Source: Lunularia cruciata (lineage: Eukaryota > Streptophyta > Marchantiopsida > Lunulariales > Lunulariaceae). Taken from it: a DNA stretch of 64,000 bases. Positions 1 through 11,667 of the stretch are shown here, piece by piece (position 1 is the stretch's first letter; every line of letters starts with the position of its first letter). The notes below the pieces were generated by a model. The model ran no database searches and had not been told where the DNA came from. It worked only from the letters and a program-made list of their open reading frames with translations. The DNA lies in NCBI GenBank assembly GCA_948567375.1, contig OX419756.1, forward strand, positions 14,141,001-14,205,000, read 5' to 3'. Made by a program: the position numbers and the translations under genes.

Positions 1-1312
1 GTGAACCTTAAGCGTGTTCTCAGGCTCTGTAAGCGAAAATGATTTCAAAATACACGGCAGGACAAAACTACCGAACAGAAAATGAGAAAAAGGCGACCGC
101 GTAGAGAACACGAAGGATGGGAGACCCATCAAAACTACCGAACAGAAAAAGGAGTTTGTGGGTATCTTCCATAGAGCAAACTTAAGAGTTGTTTCTCTCT
201 CTAAGTAGAAAACGTTGTTGATTGACCTGCTCTGTGTCGGAACAGTGTAGCTACTTATGTTGGGTTTGGTACTGCATAGAAGGAAAGGAATGAACGGAAT
301 GGAATTGGTGAGGGAATATCTCTGTGTCTGGAGAATGTAGTATCCATGTCTAAACACACATCTCTTCACTCCATCTAAACAGGCAATCTTCATGGTGATA
401 CACAAGCATTTCTTCGATCGCGCTTCCATGGATTTGTTCACTGAAACATACCCAAAATGAAACGACTAAACAACTGCAAACAAAGTTTATCGAGAGGTCG
501 TTTGATAACCTTTCTCGGTGTGTAATGATTGAGGTCATATCAAACTTCAGCTCAGAGAATCAGTCCACGCCAATCTGGTGCACATCTTATCCTAAGTGCT
601 AGAGCTACTGTTTTGCTCAAACGCATTTAAAAGGTTCCATGAAGTCATCAACAGGAGCACATCTCAATGGATGTGAGAGAGACTATCTCGAACCCGACGA
701 CGCAAACTAAAAAGGGCAACACTCAATACCCATAAGGCGTCCAACGTAAGGAAATCAGTGTCACTTTCTAATGTTACCACAACATTAGAAACGTCCATAT
801 ACAATGGTACACTCTGATCCAAACTAAGATATCCTGTACAAGATCGTGTCTTGCTTACCGTCTTGGCTCTGTTACATCCTCAACAAATAAAGTGTGTGCA
901 GAATAGCACTTCTTCGCAGCACTGGTCAATCCTTCCTCAAGAAATCGCTATCTTTGCTAAGTTAGTCAAAAAGGATGACGTCGAACACTAAAACGACCCG
1001 GTAAGGCCTTCGTCTGCCCGCCTTCGTCTGCCCCATCCTTCATATCCGTGTATTCTAAATGAATTCTCCTGATTCTTAAGCGCACGTAATACCCATTCTA
1101 AGTGAGAGCGTCTAGGAGATAATCAGAATGTCCAGAGTAAGTCGCTGCTTGAGTTTCGATGTATAGGGATACATCGCCAACTCCGATTTTGACATCAGCT
1201 TGGAAGTAGCAAGTTGATATCGCCGTCTATCATGAAGCTTGAGACTCTCAGACATCCTAATTTTGGATGCCGTAACTAAACTAAATCCAAATATTACTTG
1301 TTGAGACGTGTT
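1..1312. other. Flank downstream of the INTS7 gene, no gene seen
   Basis: This stretch follows the stop codon of the minus-strand INTS7 gene, so the part next to position 1312 should hold its 3' untranslated region. Short open frames on both strands lack recognisable motifs and family resemblance. It contains a 19-base direct repeat (64-149) and a small tandem duplication of CTTCGTCTGCCC near 1013-1040. I see no RNA gene or transposon ends. Confidence 0.5.
64..149. repeat. 19-base direct repeat flanking a dispersed motif
   Basis: AAAACTACCGAACAGAAAA occurs at 64-82 and again at 131-149. The bases between (about 85-131) recur in inverted orientation at 53701-53753 with few differences. The sharing is direct from the sequence; what the repeat is remains unknown. 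Confidence 0.75.
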
Positions 1313-4300
1313 TCAAGTAATCCAAAAAGTTGGACGGGTGTTTAAGAGAGGTAATATCCACTCTCTGTTGCAGTTGTCAAAGCAGATGCAGGACAGAGAA
1401 AGTTGATACTCACCAGAAGGAGCCCCGGATACATCTACTGTACAAGACGCAAAGCCCTGCCCCTTTGTGTCAACCGAGACAGAGAAGAAACAATCAGCTC
1501 GTTCTCCCAATCTTTCATGAGACTGACCTTGAGGCTCGTAAAGGGAAGGGTGATTAACGTTGAGCGGGTTGGTTGACTTCGAGTGTACTATTAACTTCTC
1601 TACTATATCAAAGTGTTGAGAATGATGCTCAGGGGATACTGTTCCAGAACCCATGTAAACACCCTCGTCCAGATGCGACGTGCCCTCCGTTGGTTGACAG
1701 GAGAATGCACAAACAAGTTTCTTCCATGACGAGAAAGAATTAACAGGGGCATGGGCAATTTGTAAGCAAACGCTTAAAGCCAGGCTGGAACCTTGAGCAA
1801 CAGAAATATGCTCTGACTCTCCTACATTTGCACCAGCTTGAGCTACAAAGAGTTCCACCCCAGCGCGAGGCCTGCATTGGATAACCACGACGAAAGTTCA
1901 GAGTTTTTAATGAGGCCGGTACCGGATCTTCAAAACAGGTAAGAGCTGAGAAATACGACGAGACATACGTATAGAAGAAACCAGCATAAGCACGGTGGGC
2001 TTGAAACAAAGCAATTAGAGATAATCAAAACTGAAGGATATGATAGTTTTCCACGTGGAACCAGGACCAAAATTGTGACCTTAATTGCATCATTACCCAC
2101 AAAAGCTGGAGTATTACCTGGTAGAGAAGTAAAATGGGGAAGACATCCAAGGAAGATGTAGAAACTCGTTAATAATTTGTCCTAACAACCTTGTTCCACG
2201 AACAACACCAAGCAAACTTAGCTGCTTCTGCATGTCCAGTACAGACTTCACAGCCCAGTGGCTGAGCTTCAAAAGTGCTACGTCATGAAGACCCGTCACA
2301 AAACCCCCACCTATTCCCCGTCCAGTCAACGCTCCAGCGCCACATTGGATAGCAAAAGAAAGCAAATCATCCCAGCCTCCATTGTCAATCTGCTGAAGGC
2401 GGTGATACAAATCTAAAGCAGCTGCCCCAACAATGGTACTGGAATTAGGCATTGGATGGAAGCTCGTAGGTTGAGAAGAGAAGACTCCCACTGAACAAAA
2501 GGTGAGCAAGGAGCAAAGGACGGCAGCTCTGGACAGTATCCCAACACTTTTTGAATCTATACCCAAGAAAGATATTGTGACCAGGTCGTATTCTTCACTC
2601 AAGTTTCTCATCCTCGAGCCAAGCAGTTCAACTTTCTCCGTACAAGCTCTCAAAGCTGAGACCAAACTTTTCATGGAGTTGTCTTTTCCTTCATCTTCCA
2701 AGTCAATTACACCTGCATCTGCATTCAAGTTTATCAAAATTTCAGCAATGCCAATCATGAACGTCAATCTCTGCCCTTGACTGTGAATGTCTTGTGGTTC
2801 AGAGAGCATACCTGTATCGAACGATGAGATGGACACCACCAACCCAACCAGCTCCGCTATACACTCGACCATTTCAAGCCTCAGGGTCAGGACCCACCGT
2901 TGAAACTCAAACATTCGCTCAAGACAGACTCCAGAAGATAAATTACTGATCGCAGATCGAAGGAAAAGCATGGCAGACGCAGCTGCTTTGCCAAATTTCT
3001 CTAGTTTCATGTTGTCTGGTTTCGAAGATTTTTGTCCTCCATTTGCCTGTGAGGTAGCATCACCCTCGTCACCAGATGGATGACTTCCATTCTTGTCCAC
3101 GTCCATGCTGAAAGTAATCGGGATATCTCCATCTGTTTGAACTTCGGTTCTTTGCAATAAATCTTCTGCCTTGCACAAATCCGACAGTGCCCTCAACCAA
3201 AAGTAACAACCTTCAGAGCTAGCCTTTTCAACCAGAGAAGAGAATGTTGACTCTGCCAGCTGCCAAACACCACAACGAGCAGCCTTTTCACCTAGTTTGT
3301 ACGCAATCCAACCACTGCCTCCCTGTATCAACTTCGAGACAACTCTTCTTAAAGTATCTCTGCTTTGTTTACCTTTGTTTACCTGTTTCCTCTCGTGAGC
3401 TTCTCTTTTACCAGTGTCTCCCACCCTGTCAACCTTGCAACCTCTTTGAACCCAAGTATTTGCTAAAATGATAAGCGAATCATTCAGGACTGTAACCTTC
3501 ATAAGGGCTTCTAAAACAGGGCATAAGGCTGAGGAGTAGTATTCCAGATCGACTAGGGTTTCGGTCAATAACTGAATCCTATTATGAATATCTTCAACGG
3601 CTTCTTCGTTGAAGTCTTCACGAGAAACACAAGTGGTAAGGCATTGACCTAGACCCGTGAGCATTGATTCTAAAACATCAGCCCTATTAACATGTTTAGA
3701 AGACCCCAGGCTTAGTCTCGTGGTGCTTTGCTTTTGCTGAGGTGGCACATCTTTCACTTGCCCCTTGCTATTGCAGTCTATCTCCATCATGGACGCATCT
3801 TCGTTGACTAAGATCTTCCTTCGCCGCGTTTCTTTAGCAATAGCTTCCATTAATCCAGCAATATTGTCCACTATATACCAACTCACACCTGGGTTTTCTT
3901 CCGTCAACTTCACCAAGAGCACGCATAGAAAAGCAACCTTGTCCCGAGGCTCAGGTAGAGACAAATCCACGTTATTCTCCAGAAAAGAAATAGACTTCAA
4001 GTTCGGCTCCAGGTCGGTGTCCCTACGTTCCATCACAAGTACAGTACATATAGTAACTTGATCACAAAGGAGAAAACACACTCGTGTAATGAAGTCTCGG
4101 ATCTCGGATTGGTTCTTCATCCTCTCCTTGAACCTCGTAAGATTGCATGCCACCTCAACCAGGAAAAGAAGGGCTTGAGATACTACAGCCCAGACATCAC
4201 GCAGGGCAGTAAGCTCTGTCCACGCCATTATTTGTTGCACGGATTCTAACTCCAGACTTGTTACACAATGTCGAAACAGCTGTAAACGTGTACAAATATT

Positions 4301-7257
4301 GAGTTAAGGATAAGATCAGTATACTAGCTACACGAGGAGATGCGAAGTCCATCGAATACTTGAATTCCTAAACGATGGCATGGACAACAAGGTAAAATGC
4401 TACTCAAACGGGCTCCCGTCCTCAACTTGCTAGCTGGAGTTGATGGAAGTAGGACAATAGTTGAAAACTCAAAGGACTGATTTATAATTAAGATATGATC
4501 TCTTTGCAGGAATGTTTTGATGCTTTGAAGAATGTCCCCACACTGACCTTCCGAAGTACTTGAAGCGCCAGTACATGAAGCGCAGATGGTAAGGCGATAT
4601 CTTGAACGACAGAAAAGACCTGATGAAATATTTCGTGTGTAATGCTTGAGGAGTGCACAGCTTGAGGCACCAACTTCCCCAAGGACTTCAGAGCCACAGC
4701 GCGCACGTTCATCCTAGGATCGGACCCTAAGTAGTTCATCAATAGCTCTACCTGCAGCCCATAGATACAATATGAGCATAGGATGCAAGAGAGGAGACTC
4801 GCTAGTAAGGATAAGGAGAATTCGTAATGAAACAAGATCCTCTTAAGCCCCCAAAAAAAAAAAAAGCAACAACAACCAAGACAAGTTTTTGCCGATAGGA
4901 AGGCGTAACATGAAGAGCAGTGCAGTGTAACTAGAGACAGTTCGTATGCAGATAAATAGCTGATTCGAAAATTTACGTCACCTGGCCGCTCATTATAACG
5001 ACGGATTCCGCTGCAAGTACTGTAAGAGCTATGAGCATTGTCGTTACAATTTCGTGAGTAGGATATCTGAGCATTATCCGTCTTCCCATCTACAAATAAC
5101 ACACCACAGGTTGAACCACTTTTTTAAATGCCGACGAACAGTGGATATCCCACATTATCAGACTAACCAAATATCCTCATGTGATTACGGATTTGTGACC
5201 CGAATGTGAGAGCTAAGGCTGTCGGCAGCACACTCTAGAGTGATCTGTAACAGTATTTATTATTGTTAACTTTGAAGTATTTCAGAGTTAGTTGAGTGTT
5301 TGATATATTTGAGAAAGGGAATACAGAACCCGTTGTAAACAACCTAGTTCCATACCCACGTCTGACTGGGCTGATTCTGACTCTGGCATTTGATAGTAAC
5401 ACAACAAACACATTTGAGGTGACATAACACAACAAAATTGCATACCTCATGAGCTTGCAATGAAAGAATTGAGGAGTGACCGAGCTTTGAGAAGAACCGA
5501 ACGGCGCACACTTTTATCTGGGGTGGTGTTTCCATGGCATTGATCATCTCAAATGTCTTCTCTAAAGCATGCTCAGCAAACTCATCAGATAGTTCGGATA
5601 GACAACCCATGGCAAAAAAAGCGGCACTCACCTGGAAACACAGATCAATATTCAGCAAATTACTTAGGAGAACGTATCCGTACGTGACCGACGGTAGTAC
5701 ACAAAAAAATTCTGAGTAGGTTGTTTGTGGGTGAAGGTAGAAGGACATGAAGTATGGACCATCAACACTAGATGAAAGGACAATATATAAGTTGGATAAG
5801 CATTATACTGATATTCTCCGAGGTGGATATTGCACAAGTAAAAGCGTTGACCTCGAATGTGAGAACTGAATTACAGTATAACCTAGTGCAAATACGTATA
5901 ACCGTTTTTGTTTCCATAGTTCTTTATCCAACTTCGCAGCTGATTGAGAAATGCACGGCGCTGAACTTCAGATGAGTCACACTATGTTCTGAATACACGT
6001 TATCATGAGTCATCTACAGTTTTTGCGCAGGTATTTGATACTCCCGGAAAATCATAGGCGAGCTAATCAACAATGAAAGACCCTCTAACCTCGTCATAGT
6101 GAGGAAAATGCAACCCCTGACCTCTTGATGGTGAGGAGACTGGACAGCTTGCAAAACAAGGTTATGCACATCCATACTGTCTTTACCGAGGTCCGCAAGA
6201 CATCCAAGGACGCGCAAGGCCAAAGCTCTTGATGTGGGATCACCGCTGTCAATCACGCTCTTTACCCTCCTCAGCATTTCTACATGGTTCGCTATCCTTT
6301 TCTTCGTCAACAGTCCTTCCATCTCTGAACGACTCATCCTGATAGCACGTGATCGAGATCCATTGATTTTCGGTGCCAACCTCCCGGTGACCAACGCCCT
6401 CTCAGAACTGTCCGCTGAGAAGGTCTCCCCAATCCTTCCTCGCTCTTTATACTCTAGCATCAAGACTTTTAAGATGCACACTCGGATGAAGTTATTACCA
6501 GTACGAAATGTTTCTGCCAGACGAAGCAAGATAGCATCTGCAAAAACGCGGTCCTGGCCAGCCTCCAGCTTGAATAAATTGGCTGAACTAGCAGTTACCA
6601 TGCAGTTCTGACTCCACCTAACAAGCTGAGGTCCAAGTTTCATAACTGCTTCGCATTGTGCCCCTGCAGATTGTATGCCAAAATTTCAATCGCCACAACA
6701 GAAATAATTAAGTTTTTTGCACAGTTCAGCAAAGCAAATTCGAGCATTGTTACTGTTACGGGCTTTTCAACCTGGGTTTCTGAGCCCCATTTAAAGGAAA
6801 CCGATTGTCACTCTGCAATGTTCTTTCAGAAGTCCAGCTTTCCACTATCACGACTTGTGGAAAGGAATTCAGCGTTTGGAGAAAAACTGCTATTAAAAAA
6901 CCCTAAACCCTCACTTTTCACGTCACACATAAACTGAACTGGCAACTTGTACTATCATACACTGCGTAGAGAGTCCATTTGGCAACCCGGGCGACTATGA
7001 TTTCTCCTTCACAAGGCCATTTCAAATTCCCCAGTTATTCTTATAATCCAAAAGAGTACAATTAACCCAAAGAAGATTATCAATTTAATTCTCAATTTAA
7101 CTATGATTACATGTGTCCCACACAGCCAGAGAACGAACAATCAAATATACGAACCAGGCTTAAGTGATCGTAAGCCACGATCAAAATCGACATTCCATTG
7201 CAACGCACGGGCAGCGGCAATCTCCACCATTGTCGGACCGACATTTTGATCCCCCAT
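1313..7257 (-). CDS. INTS7: Integrator complex subunit 7 homologue, seven exons
   Basis: Integrator binds RNA polymerase II and cleaves nascent snRNA and other transcripts in the nucleus; INTS7 is an ARM/HEAT-repeat scaffold subunit (plant homologue EMB1895 in Arabidopsis). I reconstruct exons, in transcript order, as 7155-7257, 6122-6663, 5446-5631, 4982-5089, 4548-4751, 2118-4279 and 1313-1871. Each intron has GT and AG ends, every phase fits, and the total of 3864 bases gives 1287 residues plus stop. The start ATG at 7257 has an in-frame TAG just upstream, and exon 1 ends in the family-typical GLRSLKPG, continuing into AQCEAVMKLGPQL. Family motifs follow: FADAILLRLAETFRTGNN, RALALRVLGCLADLG, VELLMNYLGSDPR, and near the C-terminus RPRAGVELFVAQAG with HISVAQGSSLALSVCLQI. 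Exon 6 holds over half of the protein, including a charged low-complexity stretch. The assignment rests on remembered human and plant sequences; transcript support would settle exon ends. Confidence 0.9.
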
Positions 7258-8460
7258 TTTGACGCGCTAAAGCCCTCCGTGTCACAGCCTGCTTCCGTGG
7301 CTCAGTCGATTTCCTGTCGTCACCTTACACCGCAGCTCCATGTATTAGTCCATCGCTGATTACCCTCGCAGAGACCATCCCCTGCCATCTTCCCTCCACA
7401 CCGAGTCTCCTCGCGATCAGCATCTCGCACATAATATTTGCAACCGTTGCAAAGAAACTCGCTTCAGCTGCGAAGGTCCAGGCATTCAGGTCCGTTCATT
7501 GCAGAGAACAGTGTGTTGTCTCCTACCAGGTTCCTGCGTATCCTACCGGGTTCCCTTGGCTCGTTCCGACAGTGCAACCCAACTAGGTCAGTTCATCGAA
7601 AGTTACCTGCAATTTAAACTTCAACTCTGGAACGACCCGAACATTTCCAATAATAAATGGTCAAAATCTTTCTCTTTAAATTCAGTTTTGATATCATTCC
7701 GTCATGAAAATATGAAAGAAACTACAGAGGAGGTTAATTAACCAGCATAAAAGACATCAAAAACGTATCCAAGCTTTCATTTTAAAAGAATAAATAATAC
7801 GACATAAATATAATCATTTTTAAACTAGAAATTTCCATGATGATAGTCAAGCTGAAAAAATTTCTATATATCTTATCCCTATATAGATTTTAGAGTTGAT
7901 GTTTGTAGAGGTTTGCTTATAAATGCTTAAATTCTTTTTATTAATTTATTAATTTATTCTTCTTACACCCTTGAGTACCTCGTTCTCTAAGCTTCGCGTA
8001 CTTTAGAATATTAAAGTCAAAACCAACAAAGATTCAAAAACTGATTTAAACATATATTTTACAAATTAAATTAGGAAAAGAAATAACATTATAGGGAAGT
8101 CACTATGTTCTCCTTCACTTCCTATTTTACTTGTTTTCTTGTTTCAAATTTCAAAGCTACTTGTGAATTTTTGGTGCACAATTATTTTGGCAATTTGATT
8201 CCTAACATGTCACATGTCATAGTTTTAAACATATAACTTAAACACGTTACTCAAAAGATTTGACCTAAAGGTTTTACTTTAAAGTATATATGGGTAATGG
8301 GATGGGACATGATATATTGTTATTTTGGACGACCGGATATATGTAGATGGAATCAAGTAAATATCAAGTAATTACCCCCTAAACCAAAGCCATTATGGGA
8401 TTTCATAAATAAGTTAGAAAGCTTTGCCTATAAAGTCTAGTTTGACTTTGTAAATATAGT
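7258..8460. other. INTS7 upstream region, promoter expected, no gene
   Basis: This is the 5' side of the minus-strand INTS7 gene, so its promoter and 5' untranslated region should lie in the first few hundred bases (about 7258-7700, where base composition is balanced). From about 7700 the sequence becomes AT-rich and I see no coding frame, RNA gene or transposon end. No TATA box is convincing enough to mark. Confidence 0.4.
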
Positions 8461-8500
8461 TCAAGTAGGACACTTCCCTAGGAGGAAGTGTCCTACTTGA
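8461..8500. repeat. Perfect 17-bp-arm palindrome
   Basis: Arms 8461-8477 and 8484-8500 (TCAAGTAGGACACTTCC and its exact reverse complement) flank a 6-base centre. It marks the start of an acidic coding relic, so it may be a local inverted duplication of coding sequence. Confidence 0.85.
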
Positions 8501-8607
8501 GTGAAGAAGAAGAAGAGATTATACATGATAGAGAGGGTGATGATGATGAGGATGGAGAAGATGAGGATGAGAGTGTTGATAATGGAAAGGATGAGGATGG
8601 TGAGTGA
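8482..8607 (+). pseudogene. Short acidic ORF relic
   Basis: After a TAG at 8479-8481 the frame reads through about 41 codons rich in Glu and Asp (SEEEEEII, then GDDDEDGEDEDES) and stops at 8605-8607. Acidic tails of this kind end many plant transposase and nuclear proteins, but nothing identifies the family. It lies directly on the right arm of the palindrome at 8461-8500. It is likely the 3' end of a decayed coding sequence. Confidence 0.35.
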
Positions 8608-8854
8608 CTGCTTAGGTAGTTTTGGTGTTTTGAGTTTGGCATATTTTGTTTGTTTTCTTTGTTGGAAAACATACAAAGTATTTATTGTATACACCATTAC
8701 TGGATTTAATAAATGAGTAAATTTAACATGCCTTAATTAATGGACTTGTGTATTTACTTTATTGATAGTGAATTTTACTTGATGGATGACTATATATTAC
8801 CTACTTAGAATAGGTGTTCAATAGATTTATGTTGAGATACATGCCTTACCATTA

Positions 8855-9300
8855 GTGAGGTTAGGGAGTGATAGTTATCTTGAGAGAGTTCCTTGTACAT
8901 CTTCATCCTTTGAGATAGCTCCTTCTCCCTCTTTTTCCTCCTCTCTATCCCTAGAGAGTGTACCTCCTCCCTTGCACCCAAGATCCTCTTCACACTCTTG
9001 TTCTATTTACATAGAGCACATATTAATTGATTGTGTTAGAGTGACTAAGGAGCAAGAGAGACTTGTTGTTGAGCAAGAGAGTAGACTAGAGACTTTAGAG
9101 GAGAGAGAGAGATTTGTGCTTTAGTGTGAGAGTAGTTTGGAGAGTGTAGAGGAGCAAGAGAGATTAGTGCTTGAGCGTGAGAGTAGATTGAATAGCTTAG
9201 AGGAGTAGGATAGAATACTTTTTGAAAGAGAGAGAGAAAGAGACTCCTTGGTGAGTGAGAGGATGCTCTTGTTACAAAGGAAAAGATGCATTTGACCTTT
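8855..9300 (+). pseudogene. Coiled-coil repeat relic with 51-bp units
   Basis: A plus-strand frame begins with a Ser/Pro-rich stretch, then holds 17-residue repeats of the type QERLVxExESRLExLEE. Units lie at about 9053-9103, 9104-9154, 9155-9205 and a weaker one at 9206-9256. Stops at the start of the fourth unit and inside the second show that the frame is dead. The heptad-like charge pattern predicts a coiled coil. I do not recognise the parent gene; a transposon-captured or processed fragment is possible, given the neighbouring elements. Confidence 0.5.
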
Positions 9301-9690
9301 ACTAGCTATGAGATGGAGAAAGAGTAGAGGTTGGCTCACTTGGACTTGGTTATCCTAGATGTTACTACCATGGCTGAGGTTATAGGATCCAATTATAGAC
9401 TCATGCATTAGAGTTAGCATTTACTATGGAGAAGTGCAAGAATGCACATGTTTAGGTAGAGGAGAGTGAGAGAAGTCTAGCTCAAGTGAAGGCTTGAGTG
9501 GCTTAACTTGGACTAAGACTCCATACAGTTGCTCACCATTCCCACATTTGGGCCTCATGGGAGGAGGCACAGACCTAGTCACCATGTGTTACCCCGCAAT
9601 GTTGTGAGTTGAGAGACCCAAACTTTTGCCTCCTATTCCTTACATCACAATGTGGTGACTTAGGATACTCCAATTGAGTTAAGAGAGGCT

Positions 9691-11126
9691 ATGCCAAGTG
9701 GTCTTCATTGAAAGGCATCAATCTCCATGGGTGTTGGCTCCTCCACTTGTGTGTAGTGTATTGGTAGGCTCTGTGGAGGTCAATGTTGTGGAGGTCGATG
9801 TCGAGACCAAGTTGTTGCCACCAAGGAATCAAAACATTCAGCTAACCGCATGGCTTCCTCCAAGTGTTATGGCTCTCGCATGGTTACCTCTAATTTGGTT
9901 CTCGCCTTCAAGCCCCTCACAAATCGATCCAGAGTTTCACCTTCCAATATATCTGGAATTTGCATGATGGTGTTTTGGAACTACGTGATGTAACTTCTTA
10001 TAGATCCAATCTGTTTCAACTTTGCCAAGTTACCCCATGCAGCTCGTGTAGCATTTATAGCTTGGAACCAACTAATTATTGTGCTCTTGAATTCTGCCCA
10101 TGTCAAGATTGGTGTAACAATTTTTTGTTCCGCTCGCTCCACTTGGAATTTCCACCAAAGCTTTACTACTCCATCCAATTGGCTAGAAGCCAAGAGAATC
10201 TATTTTTGCTCATCTTGTAGATTGGTAGCTTCAAAATAACGTTCACAATCAAACACAAAATTTTCCACCGCACCCAGAATATTCTTGCCTTCAAATACCT
10301 TGGGTTTAGGGAATCTGATCCAATCTGGAATTGGTACTCTCTCCACCTGCTCTTGTCATCAAAGCTCTTGTTCATCCAACAATTAAGTAAGGTGCTCGAG
10401 TTGTTGCTGCATAGCAAGGATAACATCGGGTATTGCTGCCATGGTTGATACTGTATCACACCACTCCCAATCTATCTAATTTATAACACATAGAAACAAC
10501 ACGTCCACCGTTCTCCATAAGTTACAACAAGTAGCACCAAGGGTTCCTCAGATATGGTGATCATATGTAGAAAATCTTATCCAAAGTGCAAAAAATGGTG
10601 ATCATATGCAGAAAATCTTGTCCGAGGTGATGAATTGTGTGAAACAATGGTTTGGTGGTCCATAAATTCCATCCATCCCATTCCTGCTCTGATACCAATG
10701 TAAAAGACCAAATCCGAGGAGAGAAATAGGAGATTGGAAACTCACATTGGGACACTTGAATGAGGGAAAAACTCCAAATGCCTAGCATGAGCTTTGGCTT
10801 TGGTATTTATAGGTAGCATACAAGGCCCTTGAGAAGCTTCTCAAGAAGCTTCCTCAAGCGGCTTTTCTTAGAGTGCAAGCCAAGTTAACTAGGAAGCTTC
10901 TCAAGAAGCTTCATTCTAGAAGCCGCCTACTTGGCGTGCAAGCTAAGCTAGTTGGAAGCTTCTAGAAGCTTCCTTCTATAAGCTATTTACTTGAAGTGCA
11001 AGCTAAGCTAGCCAAGAAGCTTCCCAAGAAGCTTCCTAGATACTTTTAGAATATTCTAGGCTAATTTGTCTTATATGCTACTTCATAAGCCCGACTAACT
11101 TCGTTGCTAAACTCCATATTGTTATA
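9691..11126 (-). mobile_element. Family D chromovirus fragment: gag 5' part plus 5' LTR
   Basis: From about 9691 the sequence matches the gag region and 5' LTR of the nearly full family D element at 41333-46981, in the same (minus) orientation. The 3' part of the element is missing, with the break at about 9691. The Gag translation (KLWWKFQVERAEQKIVTPIL) is broken by stops. The primer-binding site complement GCTCTGATACCA sits beside the LTR. The outer LTR end at 11126 abuts a family B LTR. Confidence 0.85.
10699..11126 (-). repeat. Family D LTR copy
   Basis: This 428-base LTR begins TGTAAAAGACC and ends ATTGTTATA (consensus TTACA). It carries the same series of GAAGCTTC palindromes and TATAAATA (minus strand) as the LTRs at 41333 and 46554, but is more diverged. 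Confidence 0.85.
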
Positions 11127-11667
11127 GGTGATATGTTGGTTTTGATCCAATATGGTTGGGCAAACCATCTTTGACTAGAAGGAATCTTTAGATAATCTTC
11201 TTGTAGGAATCTCCAAATTGCATGAGTGAGGTACCATTGAAAAGCTCTCAATGAGACAAACCTTGGGAAGGAAGGCCAATTGCTCATCCATTGGGAGGAA
11301 GGATTTTCATATTTTTAAGGCCTAATTCATCTATTTAGGCCTTCAAAATTGGCTATTAAGATTAGGTTATTTTTGGCTCTTGCCCTATCAGTAGAAGTCC
11401 TCTTTTGGTGACACCTCTATCTGAACTACCTAGCTCATCATGCATAACATCCTTCCAAATATTACCAAGCCAATTTCCACCTCTAGATAATATGTCTAGC
11501 TTTTGGTATCACAAATTCAAGCTTTTTTGGCTCTTACCCTATTAGTAGAAGTACTCTTTTTGTGACACCTCTATCTGATCTACCTAGCCTACCATATATA
11601 ACATCCTTCAAGATGTTACCAAGCAAATTTTCAACTCTAGATGATGTATCTAACTATTGGTATTACA
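11127..11667 (-). repeat. 5' LTR of family B element B2, truncated and inverted
   Basis: Read on the minus strand it starts at 11667 with TGTAATACCAATAG and carries two tandem U3 blocks, then stops short at about 11127 where a D LTR begins. It shares many B2-specific differences with the LTR at 36401-37144 rather than with B1. Its outer flank is GTTGG (in family A orientation), the same five bases that follow the 36401-37144 LTR. It is therefore the partner LTR of B2, now in opposite orientation. Confidence 0.85.

Noticed and set aside
5170-5240. Possible extra INTS7 exon (minus strand, acceptor TTACAG, reading ITLECAADSLSSHI)
   Set aside because: Including it leaves a phase mismatch or a stop, and the family alignment between LGHSSILSLQAHE and MLRYPTHEIV has no room for it. 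Joining exon 5446-5631 straight to 4982-5089 keeps phase and length.
1330-6937. Plus-strand ORFs inside the INTS7 gene
   Set aside because: They are antisense to well-supported exons and lack motifs.
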